Of a stretch of DNA of 64,000 nucleotides, positions 22,211-36,984 are shown in pieces. Position 1 is the stretch's first letter. Each line of letters starts with the position of its first letter. A model generated the notes under the pieces. That model ran no database searches and had not been told where the DNA came from. It was given only the letters and a program-made list of their open reading frames with translations. Position numbers and translations under genes: made by a program. This DNA comes from Crotophaga sulcirostris (lineage: Eukaryota; Chordata; Aves; Cuculiformes; Crotophagidae): positions 124,001 to 188,000 of the forward strand of contig VYZB01000744.1 of NCBI GenBank assembly GCA_013397455.1. The letters run 5' to 3'.

Positions 22211-25200
22211 CATATGCATATAGTCATCTACACCCTACATGCTTAATTTTATTAATTTAGTAAGTAACAATATTTCTTATGTCAGATCTGTTAGATGACA
22301 TTTTGATTTACTGTTGTACATGTATGATTTTATAAGTTTTTTGCTTAGCTTATATGTTTTATTGGACTGATGCAACATTTCAAATGAATAAACACATTTT
22401 TAAAGTCTTCAAAACTAGAATTTGGAAATGTAACATTCAAAAACCTCTTTAAAGAGATTTTTTTATCAAACAAAATTAGACTTTTTAAGGAGCTTAGTTG
22501 TCATTGAAAAGACACTGATGCAAACTAGCTGAATAACTAGGACATTTTTTGCCAATCAAGTTTTTAACAATATTTTTTATTTTTAATCTCTTGACTGCAA
22601 AGTATAGCTGGTGGGCTTTTGTCATGTTTTATGTATAAAGTTGATATACATCAATTATTTCATCAGCAAATGTATTATATGCTAAGCTAAGCCGATTGCT
22701 CCTTATTTCTTCACTTGCCAGAAAGAAAAAAAGAAAAAAAAAAAGACCCAAAGAAAGATCCCAAAACACAGGGCGGGGCGAGGGGGAAAGAAAACCAGCT
22801 TTAAAGTTTTAACTGTTTAAGAAATTATCAGGAGCCTACAAGGGAAAATATCTATTAAAAAACATGGGAATTAGTTCAGTTGCATCTTGGGAAAAAGACA
22901 TGAATTAACTTCAGGACCCAGAAATCTAAACTTCTGATATTGAAAGATAAAATAGAATTAGGATACAAGAGGACTGGGCATGAGTTATGCATACAACCAC
23001 CTAACAGTGCAAACCACGTAACAGAGCAGAACTAAGATGTTGTGTCACACAACTCTTTGTGTTTCCACTGTAAGAATTATAAATCAGAATTACTTGAACT
23101 TATAGGCTTAGTGGGGAGGAGTGGCAGCTACCTGAGCCTGTGGGAGGTGGAAGTTACATGTTGGAGACCATAGTGCTGAGATGGAAAGTTAATATTTGTT
23201 ATTAATATGCAAATATTGACCCAATGCAACTTCCAATCAAAAATTACGTTTTGAAGAAACTGAAGATTTAAAGACTCACTGTCAAGAGAAGGCACGAATA
23301 ATAGACATGACCATGGCCAAAAAGCAGGACAGGAGGTTTCTGCAAATGGTCTCTTGAGGTCACTGCTTTAGAAGGACCTAAATATGCAGTTGGAGGAAAG
23401 ACAGAGTTAGGGATGCAGCTCACTGTTCTCAAACTAAGATCTTATAAAGGAACATATTTGCTCTGTGCAAATGGCATATGAAACAAATGTCAGGGAAAAG
23501 GAAAGATGAAATTAAGTGATAATGCGGGGTTCAAAAGCTGTTTTCTAAGAGGCTGTGCTTCCAAAGATCAACCTAACTTTAGCAGACTCTAAAAATTTAA
23601 GGGACCTGGAAGCATAGGCTGTGAATCCGGCATGCAATGACAAAGTAGGGGCAGTTGAGTTTGAGAGACATTTCCTCATTAAGAGTTTTAGTGTTTGATG
23701 CTGACAAAGATATCACACTTAAGATAATGCTGAAGTCATCACTACAATGCAGAACTTAGGAAGTAATAGAAGGTAACTTGAAGTGGCATATTTCTCCTTA
23801 AAATTTCTTTTCAATGAATATTTAAACAGACCTGGGGGCTGACCTCTAATTAACATGGATCAATGCAATATGCCATGTGAAATTAGACAAGCTCTCCAAA
23901 TGACCCAGAAAACACAGATAAAATAGGTATATTAAAAATAAGTATGTAAAAACAGGTCTGGAAAGTGTGGGTTTGTAGCAAGGACAATCAAACTATCTAC
24001 ATATAGGTGATTCTGCAAATAGGCTAGTCACCTAACCAACACTATAGAGTTAACAGAGAAAGGCAGATCCTTCCAGAGAATGGTTCAGGCCAAATATGTG
24101 CTAATCTGGACTCCACTGGCTCTTCTCCCTCTATGATGTCTACGTACAAAATATGAACTCAGCTACTTATGCACATATAATTCAGATACAATTTTTGCCG
24201 GTATCTTAGTCTGTGTTAAATATGCGGCTACTGTAGGTAAGTATGTAACACAATTGATGTTTTTGCAATACTCATCAGCACTATAGTCATAAGCCCTGCC
24301 ACACCAGTCAACTTCAACACTATTTGCAATTGCTAAAAAGCAAGAAGAAATAAAGGGATTTTATTTTTTTAATTATTATTTTATAGCCTCTTTAGCTCTG
24401 TGATGAGAGTAAAGAGCCAGATTGTTTTTCTAAGATGAAATCTGGTCTGGAACAGGGGTATGTTTTCTTTACTCATTTTACAGTGAAACTGTCAAAGGAA
24501 GGACAGTTGATGTCAGAAAGGTTCATATTTATTCATGTTTAAATTGAGGTTGGCTGTGTTTGCTCTCATTACTGCTGTCATAAATGGTCAAGGACATCTA
24601 GGGATATGTTTTCATAAATGATGTGATCATTCCAATACAATAACTCAGAATACTGATTCCTATAGCTCCATTATATTTTCTAAAATGCTTCTGATGTAGC
24701 ACTATTTAGGATTCTGAATCCTACTTATTTTTTTTTTTTTTAGAAATGCAATTGCTATGACAACTCAAAGCAGCTCAATATCACTTCTTGAAACTTAGAT
24801 TTGAAAATCAGAATTGTATGGTCAGCTAATCCATTGTGAAAATGGGCAGTGTAGCGGAGGTGAATGAGAATCAGTTACACCTTGGGGAACACGTTTATTT
24901 ATTGATACAGAAATAGCTTCATTTTAAATGGCAAGAACAGAAAGAAACAGTTAAAATCCCTTTCTGTAATATATATCAGTTTCAAACAGAAATCCAAGAT
25001 ATGACTCATTTATTACAGCGAACTTTCTCTTTGCTGCACCCAGTATCTGTGCATTTAATTTCAATTAAACTATAAAGGTACACATCAAATCATTCCTGCT
25101 TACAAAGACAAGACCACCTAGTGGTTTCTGTATGCTTAATTCAGGCTTTGATTAGCTTTATCTTACTTGCAAGAGGCACCCCTTGTAGAAGGAGACAGAA

Positions 25201-25569
25201 CGATAAGCTTTCCTGTTGTCTCTGCAATTCTGAAGGAAGCTTGCTCCGTTCCGATCACTGAGATACATGGAAAATACATTTTAGAAATCAAACAGACTCT
25301 TATTGTGGGTAACCACCTAGCCTATCTCAAACACCAAAGCAAAACTAGATGAATCTTCTGATGACTGACACACTGAACTCAACATACATCCTAAGGCAAA
25401 GACTGCTATGTCCTTCTAATCTTTTAAATATAGATTCATTGTTCCTAATACTTTTCTGCTTCTCTTTGCGTTATTTGTGTGTGTGTGCCAATATGTCTAT
25501 CAACTGCATAATTCTTTTTGGTTTATTTAGCAGATTTTCATAAACTTGAAAAGTTCATCTTTCCACCTG

Positions 25570-25594
25570 CCCCCTCCCCCGGCCCCCCCTTCCC
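25570..25594 (-). other. G-quadruplex motif (minus strand)
   Basis: Four C-runs on the plus strand (25570-25574, 25576-25580, 25583-25589, 25592-25594) give G-runs of 3, 7, 5 and 5 on the minus strand, with loops of only two, two and one bases. This fits the classical G-quadruplex pattern with very short loops. It is isolated in AT-rich DNA. Confidence 0.85.
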
Positions 25595-28316
25595 AGCATT
25601 TAAAGTTGGAAGGGGGAAAGGGTAGAACCTTAAAAGAAAGAAGAATTAAATTTATATTTTTTAGAAGTCTTGGGTCAGGAGTAATATTTAGGCTAAACTG
25701 TATAAACACGCATTGCCAAGGCTAGTTATCTGCTGCAATTTATATTTATGTCAAGGTTGTCTGCAGCATGTGAATCAGCTTTTTTTAAAGTATATATACA
25801 AATTTAAAAGAAAAAAGTTCCTTTCAAATTACATCTATAGTGTGTGTTTAAATAAAATGCTGATGATCTCGTATTATCAGATAGTATTTTTTCCTTCTCT
25901 ATAACATGATAATAAGGTAAACACAGACAGATTTGCCCCTGGAAAATGTTTTTGATTCATTAAATTGTTCATTTTCCATAGTGACAGACATGGCCATAGC
26001 TAACTTTCCAGACGATTCTCAAAGGAATAAAAGTCCCTTTTGTACAGATGCATGCACCATTATTACTGATTAAATTATTAAAACACATGACCATTAAAAC
26101 AGCAATAGTGTGCTACGTGTTTTCAAAATTGGCTTTATTTCAGAAATTTATTAAGAAAACAGGATAAGCACTTTTCCTCCCTCTCATTTGGTTACTCCAT
26201 AAAATCAGCAACTAAGTTAAACTTAAAGGTCACAGACCAGATAAAACCAGTCCTAGCAAACTAAAACCATCAGAATTAAAATATAGGAAATTACTAAACT
26301 CTTCATACACAAAATATTCTATCCCAAAATATAGAACAGTGAAATTGTACAACACATGCTGTGCTGCCAACTGGAAAATCTTAACCTTTTCTAAAGGACA
26401 TTTGAGGAATGAAAAGAGAGCCTATATAAACAAACTTGCTTGGTCCATGGGAATCTGAGAGTTCAAAACAGCTTCAGATGTCAGATTTTAATTTGCAGCA
26501 TGTCTAACTCCTAATTAACCTAACTATGAAGCTCAGCTACAATGTGTATTGGGGCTGGAGGGGAAAAGAAAGCATGTTTCCAGTACAGCAGATAAATAGG
26601 TAGCTATTACCTAGGTGTTGTTTCTGGATAGTTTACCTCCTTAGAGATCTTAAAATGGGATTGTTTACCAGTAATGAGTTTTCCCTAGGTGAGCAATTGC
26701 TTTTGCAGACATATAGTATGTTGAAAAGCCCTATTTGCTTGTAGCCTATATATACCTGTAATTTGCCTGTGAAATATACAAATGGTGTTTGTAAGAAAAA
26801 ACTAAATAAGTGTGCTTCATTCTGAAAGATTTTATTCTGGTTTTGGCTTCCTTGTCTATATTCTTTTCTTTAAGCATTTAAGTTAACATTAAAGTTCATT
26901 AAGATGCTTAGGCTTAGTTGCATAAGGGATATAAGGAGTAGGTCAGATAGGTTACTAAAATTGCAGCTCAGCTGGAGGTTTTATTTCAGTACTTTTCAGA
27001 AAAATAATGTCTGTCTTTCAAGTTTAAACCAAATACGCCGCAGTTTTAAAAATCTTTAGTGGGTTTAGAATAAAGCAGACAGCAAACCTTCCTACCTACC
27101 CAGATGTCATGCCCCATATCATCTAACAAAGGAAAGAAATAAGAAAAGTTAGTGGTCTGTTGCATCAGGGAGTTGTTGAAAGGTCCCACAACACTTCACC
27201 AGGCATTAGAGAGAAGAAATGGAAAGAGGAGTTACTGTGGTATTTCTGAACACGATGCTCAGGGTAGCCCTTTTCAGGAGCCCCAAGCTGCACTGAAATA
27301 CCAGTGTAATATCTGAGGAGAGGGAAACAGAAGTTGAACATTATGTCACAGCAGTTCTGATTGAGGAGGTACATTTGGGGAAGGAGTGTTTAAATAGTGT
27401 AAATATCCGTGAAACAGCTGGAATGCAATCAAATAAGATGAATGTTAACAACAAACAAATAATACATTGAATTTTGTTATTAGTTTGACATTCACAAAGT
27501 TAAAACTAAGGCTAAATTTTGCATTACTTAAGGGTTTCTATATTTTTGTAACTTAGAGAGTTTCTACACAAATTAATAGTGTTTCCTATTTGTGTATTGG
27601 TTGATATTTTTAACGGTGAATTAAAATGTGTAGAGAAAATGAGATTTAAAAAAAAAAAACAGGCCTTAAAAATATAGATTTTTATATCAGACATAATTTG
27701 CCTTGTCAGATATTGATAATGCATTCAGTTCTTACTTATAAGAAAAATAAAATTGAAAACTTGCGAATTTCTCATTTGAATGTAGCCTGTGAGATTAAAA
27801 AGATATTTTTCCTATTCTGCATAAATAAATGACCTCTTCTCGTTATGGGCCAATCTAAAAAGAGCACTGGTGTATAGCATGAAAATGCTATCTTGGACCT
27901 AAGCAACTTCAACATTTCCAAAAAAAAATTATAGTCAATGCATGAAAAGGAGAGAGAAGGTAAAAAATATGTAACTAAACAGACTTAAAATCTGTTACCA
28001 TAAAGTGAAGTTCACCAAAACAAAGGTATGTATTTTTTCAGTTTAGAGACTAGGCATAAGGTCTTTTAATGTGAAAGTTACTTTAGCATTTTTAAACATT
28101 TTATTTTTTTGACTGCATAACTTAAAAAAAGAAAATTCACATATTATAGGATGGATTGGTTCTGAAAGTCTATTTAAATAATGCTGTGTTTAAAGTGGAT
28201 ATTTAAGTCTTAAAATAATGTTAGTGTCTAAGCTTAAAGCTGTAAGCTGTCAACACAGACTACCTTTGCCTTGATTGAAGAAAGATATTAAACTTTGCCT
28301 CATTGAAGTTTATTGA

Positions 28317-28352
28317 CTTAAGCACATGTTTGAAGTCAATCACGTGCTTAAG
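28317..28352. repeat. Inverted repeat, 12-bp arms with one mismatch
   Basis: CTTAAGCACATG (28317-28328) and CACGTGCTTAAG (28341-28352) are reverse complements except at one base, with a 12-bp spacer. The neighbouring TTGACTT and AAGTCAA add further symmetry. The wording resembles an old amniote dispersed repeat that I recall but cannot name. Confidence 0.8.
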
Positions 28353-30851
28353 ACTTCTCCTCAAATAGATTCCGTTTCCCAAATGCTGAATTTAATTCTA
28401 TGATGTATTGTGATCACTGCAATTAATACAATCCCTCTGTATCAGAAAAAGGATAACTGAAAGAGACTGTGTTCCTGAAAGAGGAGATCCCTGTGGTGAT
28501 TCAGACAGAGAGAAGGAAAACTATAAGGCAAAATGTCCAAACTATAAGAAAATCTGTAGTTTCTCCCCTTCCTCAAACAGGGACAATGTTTTTTTCTTTA
28601 TAGAGAATGGAGATTATCCTTTCACAAAATTCATTAATCTCTAACAAAGGTTTGTGATTCTTCTCCTCTTACCTGCATTAATGCCTATTCACAACCTCAT
28701 ACAAATAAAGGTCTTCTAAAGAAATTTAAACTGCCCAGCCTGTTTGTGTGGCTCATAAAAAAAGTCTTACCTCTACAAAGGTGCATACCTTCATACTGTG
28801 AGTGATTATATCATACATTTCTTTACTTTGTCCTGTGTCCTGTTGACAGGAGAGCTAAAACACCCATTGGATCAGCATGGCCACACAGCCCTGGGCAAGT
28901 CCTGTAGTCTGTCTTTGGTGCCAGGATTAAACCGAATCTGCTCCTCCATCTTTCTAGTAATGCATCATCACAGCGTCTCGTTTTGACAATGTATTGCAGC
29001 AATACATCATCATAAGAGTGTCAGTGAGAAGACGGCACCAGTTCGGATAAATGGATCCAAGAGCACATCCAGTTTAATTACAGGACTGAAGGTGTCCTGA
29101 TGTTCCTTGGAGACAAATGCTTGTGCCAAGAATTAGTATGCTTTGCATTGCTCTGCAGTGGTCTGACAAATACTCTGAAGCATCTGAAGAGAGTTCACAC
29201 AGACTTTGTCAAGAGAATAATTCTAAAACAAATATGAAAAGTGAAAATCTTAATACCTTCTTCATAAAAAAAAGCCCACCACACATACTATAAGTATAAT
29301 CTGTATTTCAGTACTTCAAAGAAGCTTTACAAGGACACTGTCAGGTCAGATTTGGCTTATCATGTAAGCTATATAAAAATAAGTTCCTACTAGAGGAAAC
29401 AGTTTCATCATCTTCCTTAAGGACAAACATTCTCTTTGTGGGAAGTTACACCAAGTAGCTACACCAAGATGGTAACTGCTACTTAGGGGTAGTAAGCCAC
29501 CATAGGAAAAACAACAGAAAAAAAGGTGAACACAAATCTTTTTAAACATTTAATTTGATTTATGAGTGACTATCCTATTTATTTGTCTTTTACATTTTTT
29601 TCCTAAAATGAAACAAATAAGGAGGCATTCACAATTCATTCCTACATAGCTGATGACTGAAATAGTCTTTTATTACAGGGTGTTGTGTTGTTATTTTTCT
29701 TAGCTATTGGAGATATTTGCAACCTGAACACTACAGCTAACTTCTATTATGAAAGCCTCAAAATGCATAATTATCTTTTTCAACAAGAGCTGTGCAATCC
29801 TTTGTAAAATGAAGTCCAGCTTCAGCACTTTCTCCCACATATGCTTTTCTGTGCCTATGTATATAAACATGCACACATATACATCTGTATATACACATAT
29901 GTATGCGGGAGTTAATATAGAAATAACAAAATCAGTGCAGTTTTCCACATGTTATCAGAGATTAAGTCTATTTTATGTCATTTCCAGACTGTCTGATGTT
30001 TGATATTTGTACTGATAGCACAACATTGTATTGTAACACTGTTAAGGAGAAGCTGGAACTTTTGGCTTCTGAGTTACATCAGGTTTTGGAAAGATGTAGC
30101 TATTTGTTACAAGCATTCTCCTGCTGTATTGATAAATACGGAGTTGAAATTGTTCTGGGCTCTGTGTAAGCAGAATTAAAGGTCTGGTGCATTTACAATC
30201 CAGACAAGGCAGCTAAAATACATGAGAAAGAGACAAGCACAGAAGCAGTGGAGATTAAGGCTTTTTTTTGCTTTGGCTTGTTTTGTTCTCGGACTGTTTT
30301 TCTTTTCTGATTTGTTTAGATTTCTTAGTGGGGATAATGTTAGGAGGCAGATAATAGGATGAAAAATAATAAAAGACAGAGAGGCTAGGGATTTGGGGTC
30401 ATGTCCGAACATTGTGGGCTGCAGGGAATCAACCACACAGCCAGTTACTTCAGGGACAGGATATTCTCTGCAAGAAATCTGCAAGAAAACAATAGAACTG
30501 AGACCCATCCCTCAAAACAAAAAATCCGTTGAGAGATGAACTCTGTTCTTTGTCCCTTCAAATCATTTTGCAACAACTGTCCTGATTTAAGTTTTGCCTG
30601 GCTTATCCCTGTAATTCTTTTCCTGAACATCACATTGCTTAAGGAGAGCTGAAGTACAGGGGAGAGGTTGCCCAAGGGATCCTGGTTGCTCCTGGACTAT
30701 CTTTAGTTAGGGAAATAATGTATATAACACAAAAGAAGACAGTTTTCTACAAAAACATCTATCGGAAGAAGGGGGATGGATTTCAGTATCTTGCCTGCAA
30801 TGCTGCCTCTCTGTTACTGTATATTGTATACTAAATCATTTCCCATGTCTA

Positions 30852-31053
30852 AATCACACAGTATCACAAGGTTGGAAAGGACCTCTGAGATCATCAAGTC
30901 CAACCTATAAGCCAACACTAACACCAGTCCATCATCTAAACCATGGCACTCGGTGCCTCATCCAGTCTTCCCTTAAACACCTCCAGGGTCAGCGACTCGA
31001 CCACCTCCCTGGGCAGCTCATTCCAATGCTCAATCACCCTTTCAGTGAAGACG
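30852..31053 (-). mobile_element. CR1 LINE fragment, minus strand
   Basis: AGTATCACAAGGTTGGAAAG, 'GACCTCTGAGATCATCAAGT' and 'CCACCTCCCTGGGCAGCTCA' (31001-31020) are the complement of a CR1 3' end. It appears to be the same subfamily as the copy at 2618-2870, sharing the unusual wording around 'AACACTAACACCAGTCCATC' and the TACTGTG-type tail. Confidence 0.93.
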
Positions 31054-34000
31054 TATCCATTTAAAAACACAACTTAAGCTATACAGAAAATATTGTCCTG
31101 TGTAGGGTAAAGTTGTTATTAACAGAGAAAACTTTATTAAAATTCAAAGCTAAAACTCTCTTGCATTTGAGAATAAGGGCATCAGACTGAGGATTAAGAG
31201 TCTGTCTCTAAGGAGTCTCATAGGTATGCTCACTGCAGCCTTGCCACAGGATTGTCGAGTTTACTGTCCTTCTTGAAACACACTACTGACCTCATCTGAC
31301 TTGTACACTTAGGTCACTACTTGTAGAGAGCAGGGCATGGGGGAAAGAAGACTTGTGCGTACCTTACAATAGACTGAAAACATATTTTGCATGTCCACCC
31401 AGGTCTGTTTGCTTGGAGGTGTCGTTAGGTCCCTCAATTTAGACATAGCAGGAGTTAACCAGGTGTTGAGACAAATGGACCTGATCACCCGCCGGACTAG
31501 TGTTTTCAGAGCTATTCTTTCAAGCTGTCAGCAATATACAAAAGTCATCACTGTCCTGGTTTATACTCATTTGATGTTTTCATGGTTATTGTCACTACCA
31601 TCTGTGCTGGAAATATTGCTTTTTAATGAAAGATTAGATTCTGGAGCACAAATTGCAGAGGATATTCAAAAAAAGGACAATGGTGTAACTAGAAAGAAAA
31701 CTATATCTACTGACATTTCCATTATCTAAATGGAAAGCATTAGGATCAGTAGAGAAATCAGGGGCGGGGAGTTTAAAATTACCACAGTTTTTGAAAAATC
31801 TAAGGTGTGATTTTTAAACACATTTTTCCTCTATATTTCTTTCCTGTTCCCCACATCTTTGATAATCTGAGCAAGATAGTGGAGCTTCTACTAGTCTGTG
31901 CTTGTGGATTTTTCTCTGTCTTGAATTTTTTTTTTTACTATTTGACTATAAGGCTTTCTGGCACACTGTGTTGCCTCTATCGTATGGTTTGCTTTAACTG
32001 ATAGAGACATTTTGTGTGCTAAAACTGAGCTGCTGCACTGCTGTCTGCTAGTCTAAAGCTCAAAGAAACAGAACACAGGAGGAGGGAATACATTATAATC
32101 ATATATATTTCTGGGGTTTGCTTCTCTTTTTTTTTAATATATTTTGATTTCCTGAGGGCTGGGAGAGGAAGAAAAGGACACAGAAGTAGGAATACAGGCA
32201 TGGTTCCATATTTGTTTGAATTCAGGTCAGCAGGCAGTGGCAGGACTATTTCTCAGTGTTTCTCTCCTACTGTTGTACCCTATCCAGTCCTGTGACAGGA
32301 ACATCAAGAAAACTTGGTCTGTATTTCTGTTTTAAAATACCTGCCAAAGTCCTGATTTATTTTCATCCAGAAGCACTGAGAAGCTGGAAAAACAGCAGAA
32401 TTATATAAGAAATCTTTCCCTCAAAAAAAGGTTCTGCACTGTTTGAAGGATAATTGCCAGCAGCCATTCAGTTACCAAAATATGGAGAGAAAGGTAATAT
32501 TCAGATTGTATTAAATATTACATAGCAAAATGTTGTCTATCTGGATAAACATGCACTCAGAACATAATTATTTTGTATTACCACTATGGTCTTGGACTGA
32601 CTTCAAAATAGATCATGTCAGTTCTGCATCAGAAATATATAACTAACTCAGTTGTCTGACCAGTATAGAATAAGTGAAGCACACAAACTGAAAGAAACTA
32701 AGATCTACTTGTAAAATTATTCGGTACATAATGAGAGATGCCTAGCATAGTCTATATTTTTTAACTGCCTTTTTTTTTGTTTGTTTGTTTTTCTTCATTT
32801 TAGAGATTGTAAAAACAATCAACAGGTTGGCAACATTAAAAGTCCCAGCCTTGGGAATAGCCCTGTTTTCATCATATCAGGCATATCAGTGTGTCTCATG
32901 CATTACTCAGCTGAAGGAGAGAGACCACAAGCGAGGAAAATCTGAAAACATAAAATGGAAATTATTGGTAAACAGATGAAATACATTGCTTTAATGGAGT
33001 CTATGGGGTTACTTCGGCAGCCTTTCCCTAAAATGTTATGAGCCACCTGGAACTTGGGGGAATTCAGAGAAAGGATAATAACAATACTTTGTAGTTTTTA
33101 GTGCCTTTCAAATAAGAGTCTCAAAACACTTCACAAACATTAATCAAATGTCATAACAGTGCTGTGAGATAGTAATCCATTATTTTTCAAAAACAACAAA
33201 GGATCCTTTAAAAACAAAAGCAAGTCAAGGTTTCAAGTGCATTGGAGTGCAATCCAATTAAGCAGTCTCATGTGGTATTTGCAGTTTTAGCAGTAATTTT
33301 CTCTATATCATGGTGAGTAGCCAAGTGATTGGGTCAGTACTATGCTAGTAGCTAGTACTCTCCCATACACATTGTGCACTTTGCTTGGATGTCATCTAAT
33401 ATCTTCTTGTGCTATTTGTGAGTGAGCCATGTGTCTAGAATTGTATGTTGCCAGCCTCACTTGAAAAATAGAGAATAGCACCTTTGCAATTCAACCAAGT
33501 TGTGAACTAAAGCAGAGATCCACATGAAAAGGAGAAATCTAGGACCAGTTAGGCATGCAAAGCAGTCTGATATGGAAAAAAAAATATCACTAGGATAAGA
33601 TGACTTCATGAAAAGGGTATAAGCAGCTATCTAGAGAGGGCTAATGACTATGCAGTGGTATACTGTATGACTATCCATGTTTCATCATATGGCTGGTGAA
33701 TATAAAAGTCTTTTTATAAGTGAGTATTAGTTAACTGTCCAATGTAAACACTCAGCTCTGGATGATATACATACTATAGCTGCTGTAGTTAATATATTTT
33801 GATTTGATTATATATCAGAAGATGGGCTCAAGTGAAAAATTGATTGTGACAATATGGTTATGTGAAATGCCTGACTGCTTAATTTGTAACTAATTGTGGG
33901 GTTTAAGTTGTTTTTTATTATTATATCTTGCTTCATCTCGTGAATCAGTTACTCAGTTAAAACATTCATAAATATGTCTCGGAATGTTAGTTCACTACTA

Positions 34001-36984
34001 GAAATAGTTCCAAGAAAGCTTAGCAGTCATATCACGCAAACATCTATCTTATAATTAAAACTCAATTAATATGTTTTGTAGAAACCATTCGCTGTTTAGG
34101 ATGTATACAAAAATTGCCTAGTGGAATCTAAATTTAGTCCCTATTAGGGACACTTTAATTTCAATATGATCACAAATCTTTATCTCCCCTTCAGACTTTA
34201 AAGATAAAAAGGAGCTCAAGAAGCCACAACATCCGAATCAGAGAAGATCTTTAGCTTGTCTAGCTCAGTCTTTTTAAAGTTATGTTATTCTGGCAATCTG
34301 CACACAAGGGCAAAAAGAGAAACAAAGATTTAGAAAAAAAAATTGCCAAACAAACTCACATACCCAAATGATGTGTAATTGCTATGCTTTTAAAATAGAG
34401 TCTCTCATTTCCCTCACTGGTACGGGGAAGCATCAGATTCTGCTAGACAGGCAGATTCTTTTATTCACTGAGAGCCTCAGCAAATCCAAGCAGTCCTCTC
34501 TATGAAATCAGGATTTGACTGAGTAAAAGCATCAGGATCAGGCCCAGGACTAATACATGCTGTTGACAGCCTGAACTGTTTCCCTGGTGGACTTACACAT
34601 TTAGAAGTTGATGGCGATGGTGACATTACTAAACGGCAAAAGAGAGTATAAAACATCTGCTGGGTAAGAGAGCAAAACAAAGCTGGTATGTGCCCCAGAA
34701 GGGTTGTGAAATGAAATGGGGTTAACATCCATAGCAAATGCAAGAGGAAATAACTCTCTCAAAAAATAAACAGGGTGAAATTTAGCCTGATTCCAGCAGT
34801 CTGTGTTAACATAGGGATAAGAAAACAAGTTTTGATGACGGAGGAAAATAAATTTAAAAAAAAAAATAAAAACAACCCATACACAAAACTACAAATTAGA
34901 GAATGGTAGCAGACTTAAATTTCAATAGCTGCTTTACAAGAATTGGATTCCTTACAGTCAGAAACAGAGGCAGGGTAAATTCACCACCTTCCCACCTCTC
35001 CGCTCCGCATCCTTACATCACTAGGATGGGAAGGTTCATGCAGTAGGAGATAAACAAGTAATACTAGATGGGTAAGGTAGTTCACTTTTTCTTCATAAGC
35101 TCATATGTGCATTGAAACTGCACTTAGACCTGTATACACCTATATGCATGGTGTGAAGGATCTTGCAGGACCTGGTAGCCCAGATTGCCAATATTTCCAA
35201 ACCTGAACAGAAAAACATGAGCACACACAGTATGTTCCTATGCTACCCATCCAGTGAATAAATCTGGGGTTGTAGTTATTTTATTAGACTTGCTCTATAT
35301 GTGCAAGATGTATTGAACAGTTCTACCTGAGTGGAGTCAATTTTCCAACTTCAAGGAAGAAGACAGGAAAACCTGCAACATGGATTTGATCTGGTAATAC
35401 AAGAATGCCTGAACTGATGACAATTCCAAATCACAATTCTGGTTAATGGCCTTAGGGACCTCTTTCAAATGAAAGTTTGGAGCCTGGTTCCTTTGGACAT
35501 TTGCCTCACAGTGACACTGATTAATGGAGGTATCTCATCTTCTCTGCCACTGACCCTAAACGCTACAGTAAACTACATGGTTCTGACTCATCCTCACACT
35601 GTTAAATGGCATGTTATGGGCCACTAACATATCTGAACAAGCAGACAATGAAGGATGCCTCTATGCTGTTGCCTTGTGTTCTTGCATTCTCATTGTCTGC
35701 TTGTGTGACTGCCTTTTTTCTGTCTCCAGGCTAACAAAATTGCAGAAACACGGGTACTATTGGAAGGATAGAAGAACAGTATACCTTAAGCTTCCAATTA
35801 AAGTACTACCGTTGTTTTAAAGCGTGTTTCTTCTCAGTTGCATGATAAGGGCTAGAAGCATCTGGTGAGTATAGAATATTCAAACTTTAGGTCTTCACAC
35901 AGATTGCTTAGTGGCTTCAGGCCTAAAGTAGGAGTTCTGTCACTTTAAAGATTTGAAGGTTTGTGTTCTGTCCTCACAGGCATTCAGATAATATTTTTGT
36001 TTATATTTTTCAGTGCTTAGTTTAGTTCTTTGCCCTGAAGTATGTAATGGTGGGGTTTATTTGCAGAAAATATACATAAGAGCTATTTTTCATATGAAAA
36101 AAATCTCACAGAAATCTAAAAGAAGGATTCATCTGTCCTAAAACAAGTTATGCAATCTAAACCAGCTGTGTAATTCCTTTTATATTCACTGAAGAGAGAG
36201 GCACAGAGAGCTATATATCTCACCTGTCTTAGACACCTATCTTAGGATACAGGAATTACTCCCCAGGGGTTGTTTGCATCTCTTCTTCTTACAGAGGAAA
36301 ACTTGAAGGTTAATTTGATAAAAAAAATGGTTACCATCTGAATGTCAGAAAACCAAGGTGAATCTTACCCTTTGTGTTGGTTTACTATGGTGAAGGTCCA
36401 TTCACCCTGATAAAAGGATCTATCCAAAATCCCCATTCAAGTTCTTTCAATCCTTAATACAATCAGTAAGTGTCCAAAATGCAGTGTGGGATTTTCGAAT
36501 CTCTTCAGTGTTCAAGCATGAAAATTTGAGTACCAAGACAGTGAAACCTACAAAACTTCATCCTTCCTCCAAACACATTCAATTCATCATTTCCTTACTG
36601 AATTTTGTTTTTTCCTAGGTGCTACTGAATAGATTACAGTGCCCCCTGCAGAAAAATAAGTTCTCCTAACAGGATCCTCTACCCAAGAGTTTATTTCTTG
36701 TTCAGTATTAAGACAAATAATATTTGCCTTTCTACTGTACCGTATTAATATGCAGTTACAGTTGTTGATTTTCTGTTCTTTGTCACTCACTGTGGTAACC
36801 ATTATTTGGGCAGCAGCTGATAAGACCAGTTTATCTGAATGATCTTCTTCCTGATTATTAGAGTTATTCACTGAAGTCATAAGCAAGTTGCTAAATTGTT
36901 CTGTCCTCTCGATTGCTATTTATACACTTGTTACAGCCCTTTGCTCTTTTCCTCTCTTAATGGAGCAGCATAAATGTGCTGTGG

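Larger units (their letters stand above)
22211..30850. other. AT-rich non-coding stretch
   Basis: No gene is supported. Contents seen: an A-rich/G-rich patch at 22722-22790, a G-quadruplex motif at 25570-25594, an inverted repeat at 28317-28352 that may belong to an old repeat, and a CA/TA-rich patch at about 29855-29905. Open frames are short and do not resemble known proteins. Confidence 0.6.

Noticed and set aside
31391..31729. 112-codon open frame on the plus strand
   Set aside because: No recognisable domain or family wording and AT-rich composition; its length is compatible with chance in 64 kb.
32785..32979. Possible exon after a strong T-rich acceptor near 32803
   Set aside because: The translation is unrecognisable and no convincing donor was seen downstream.
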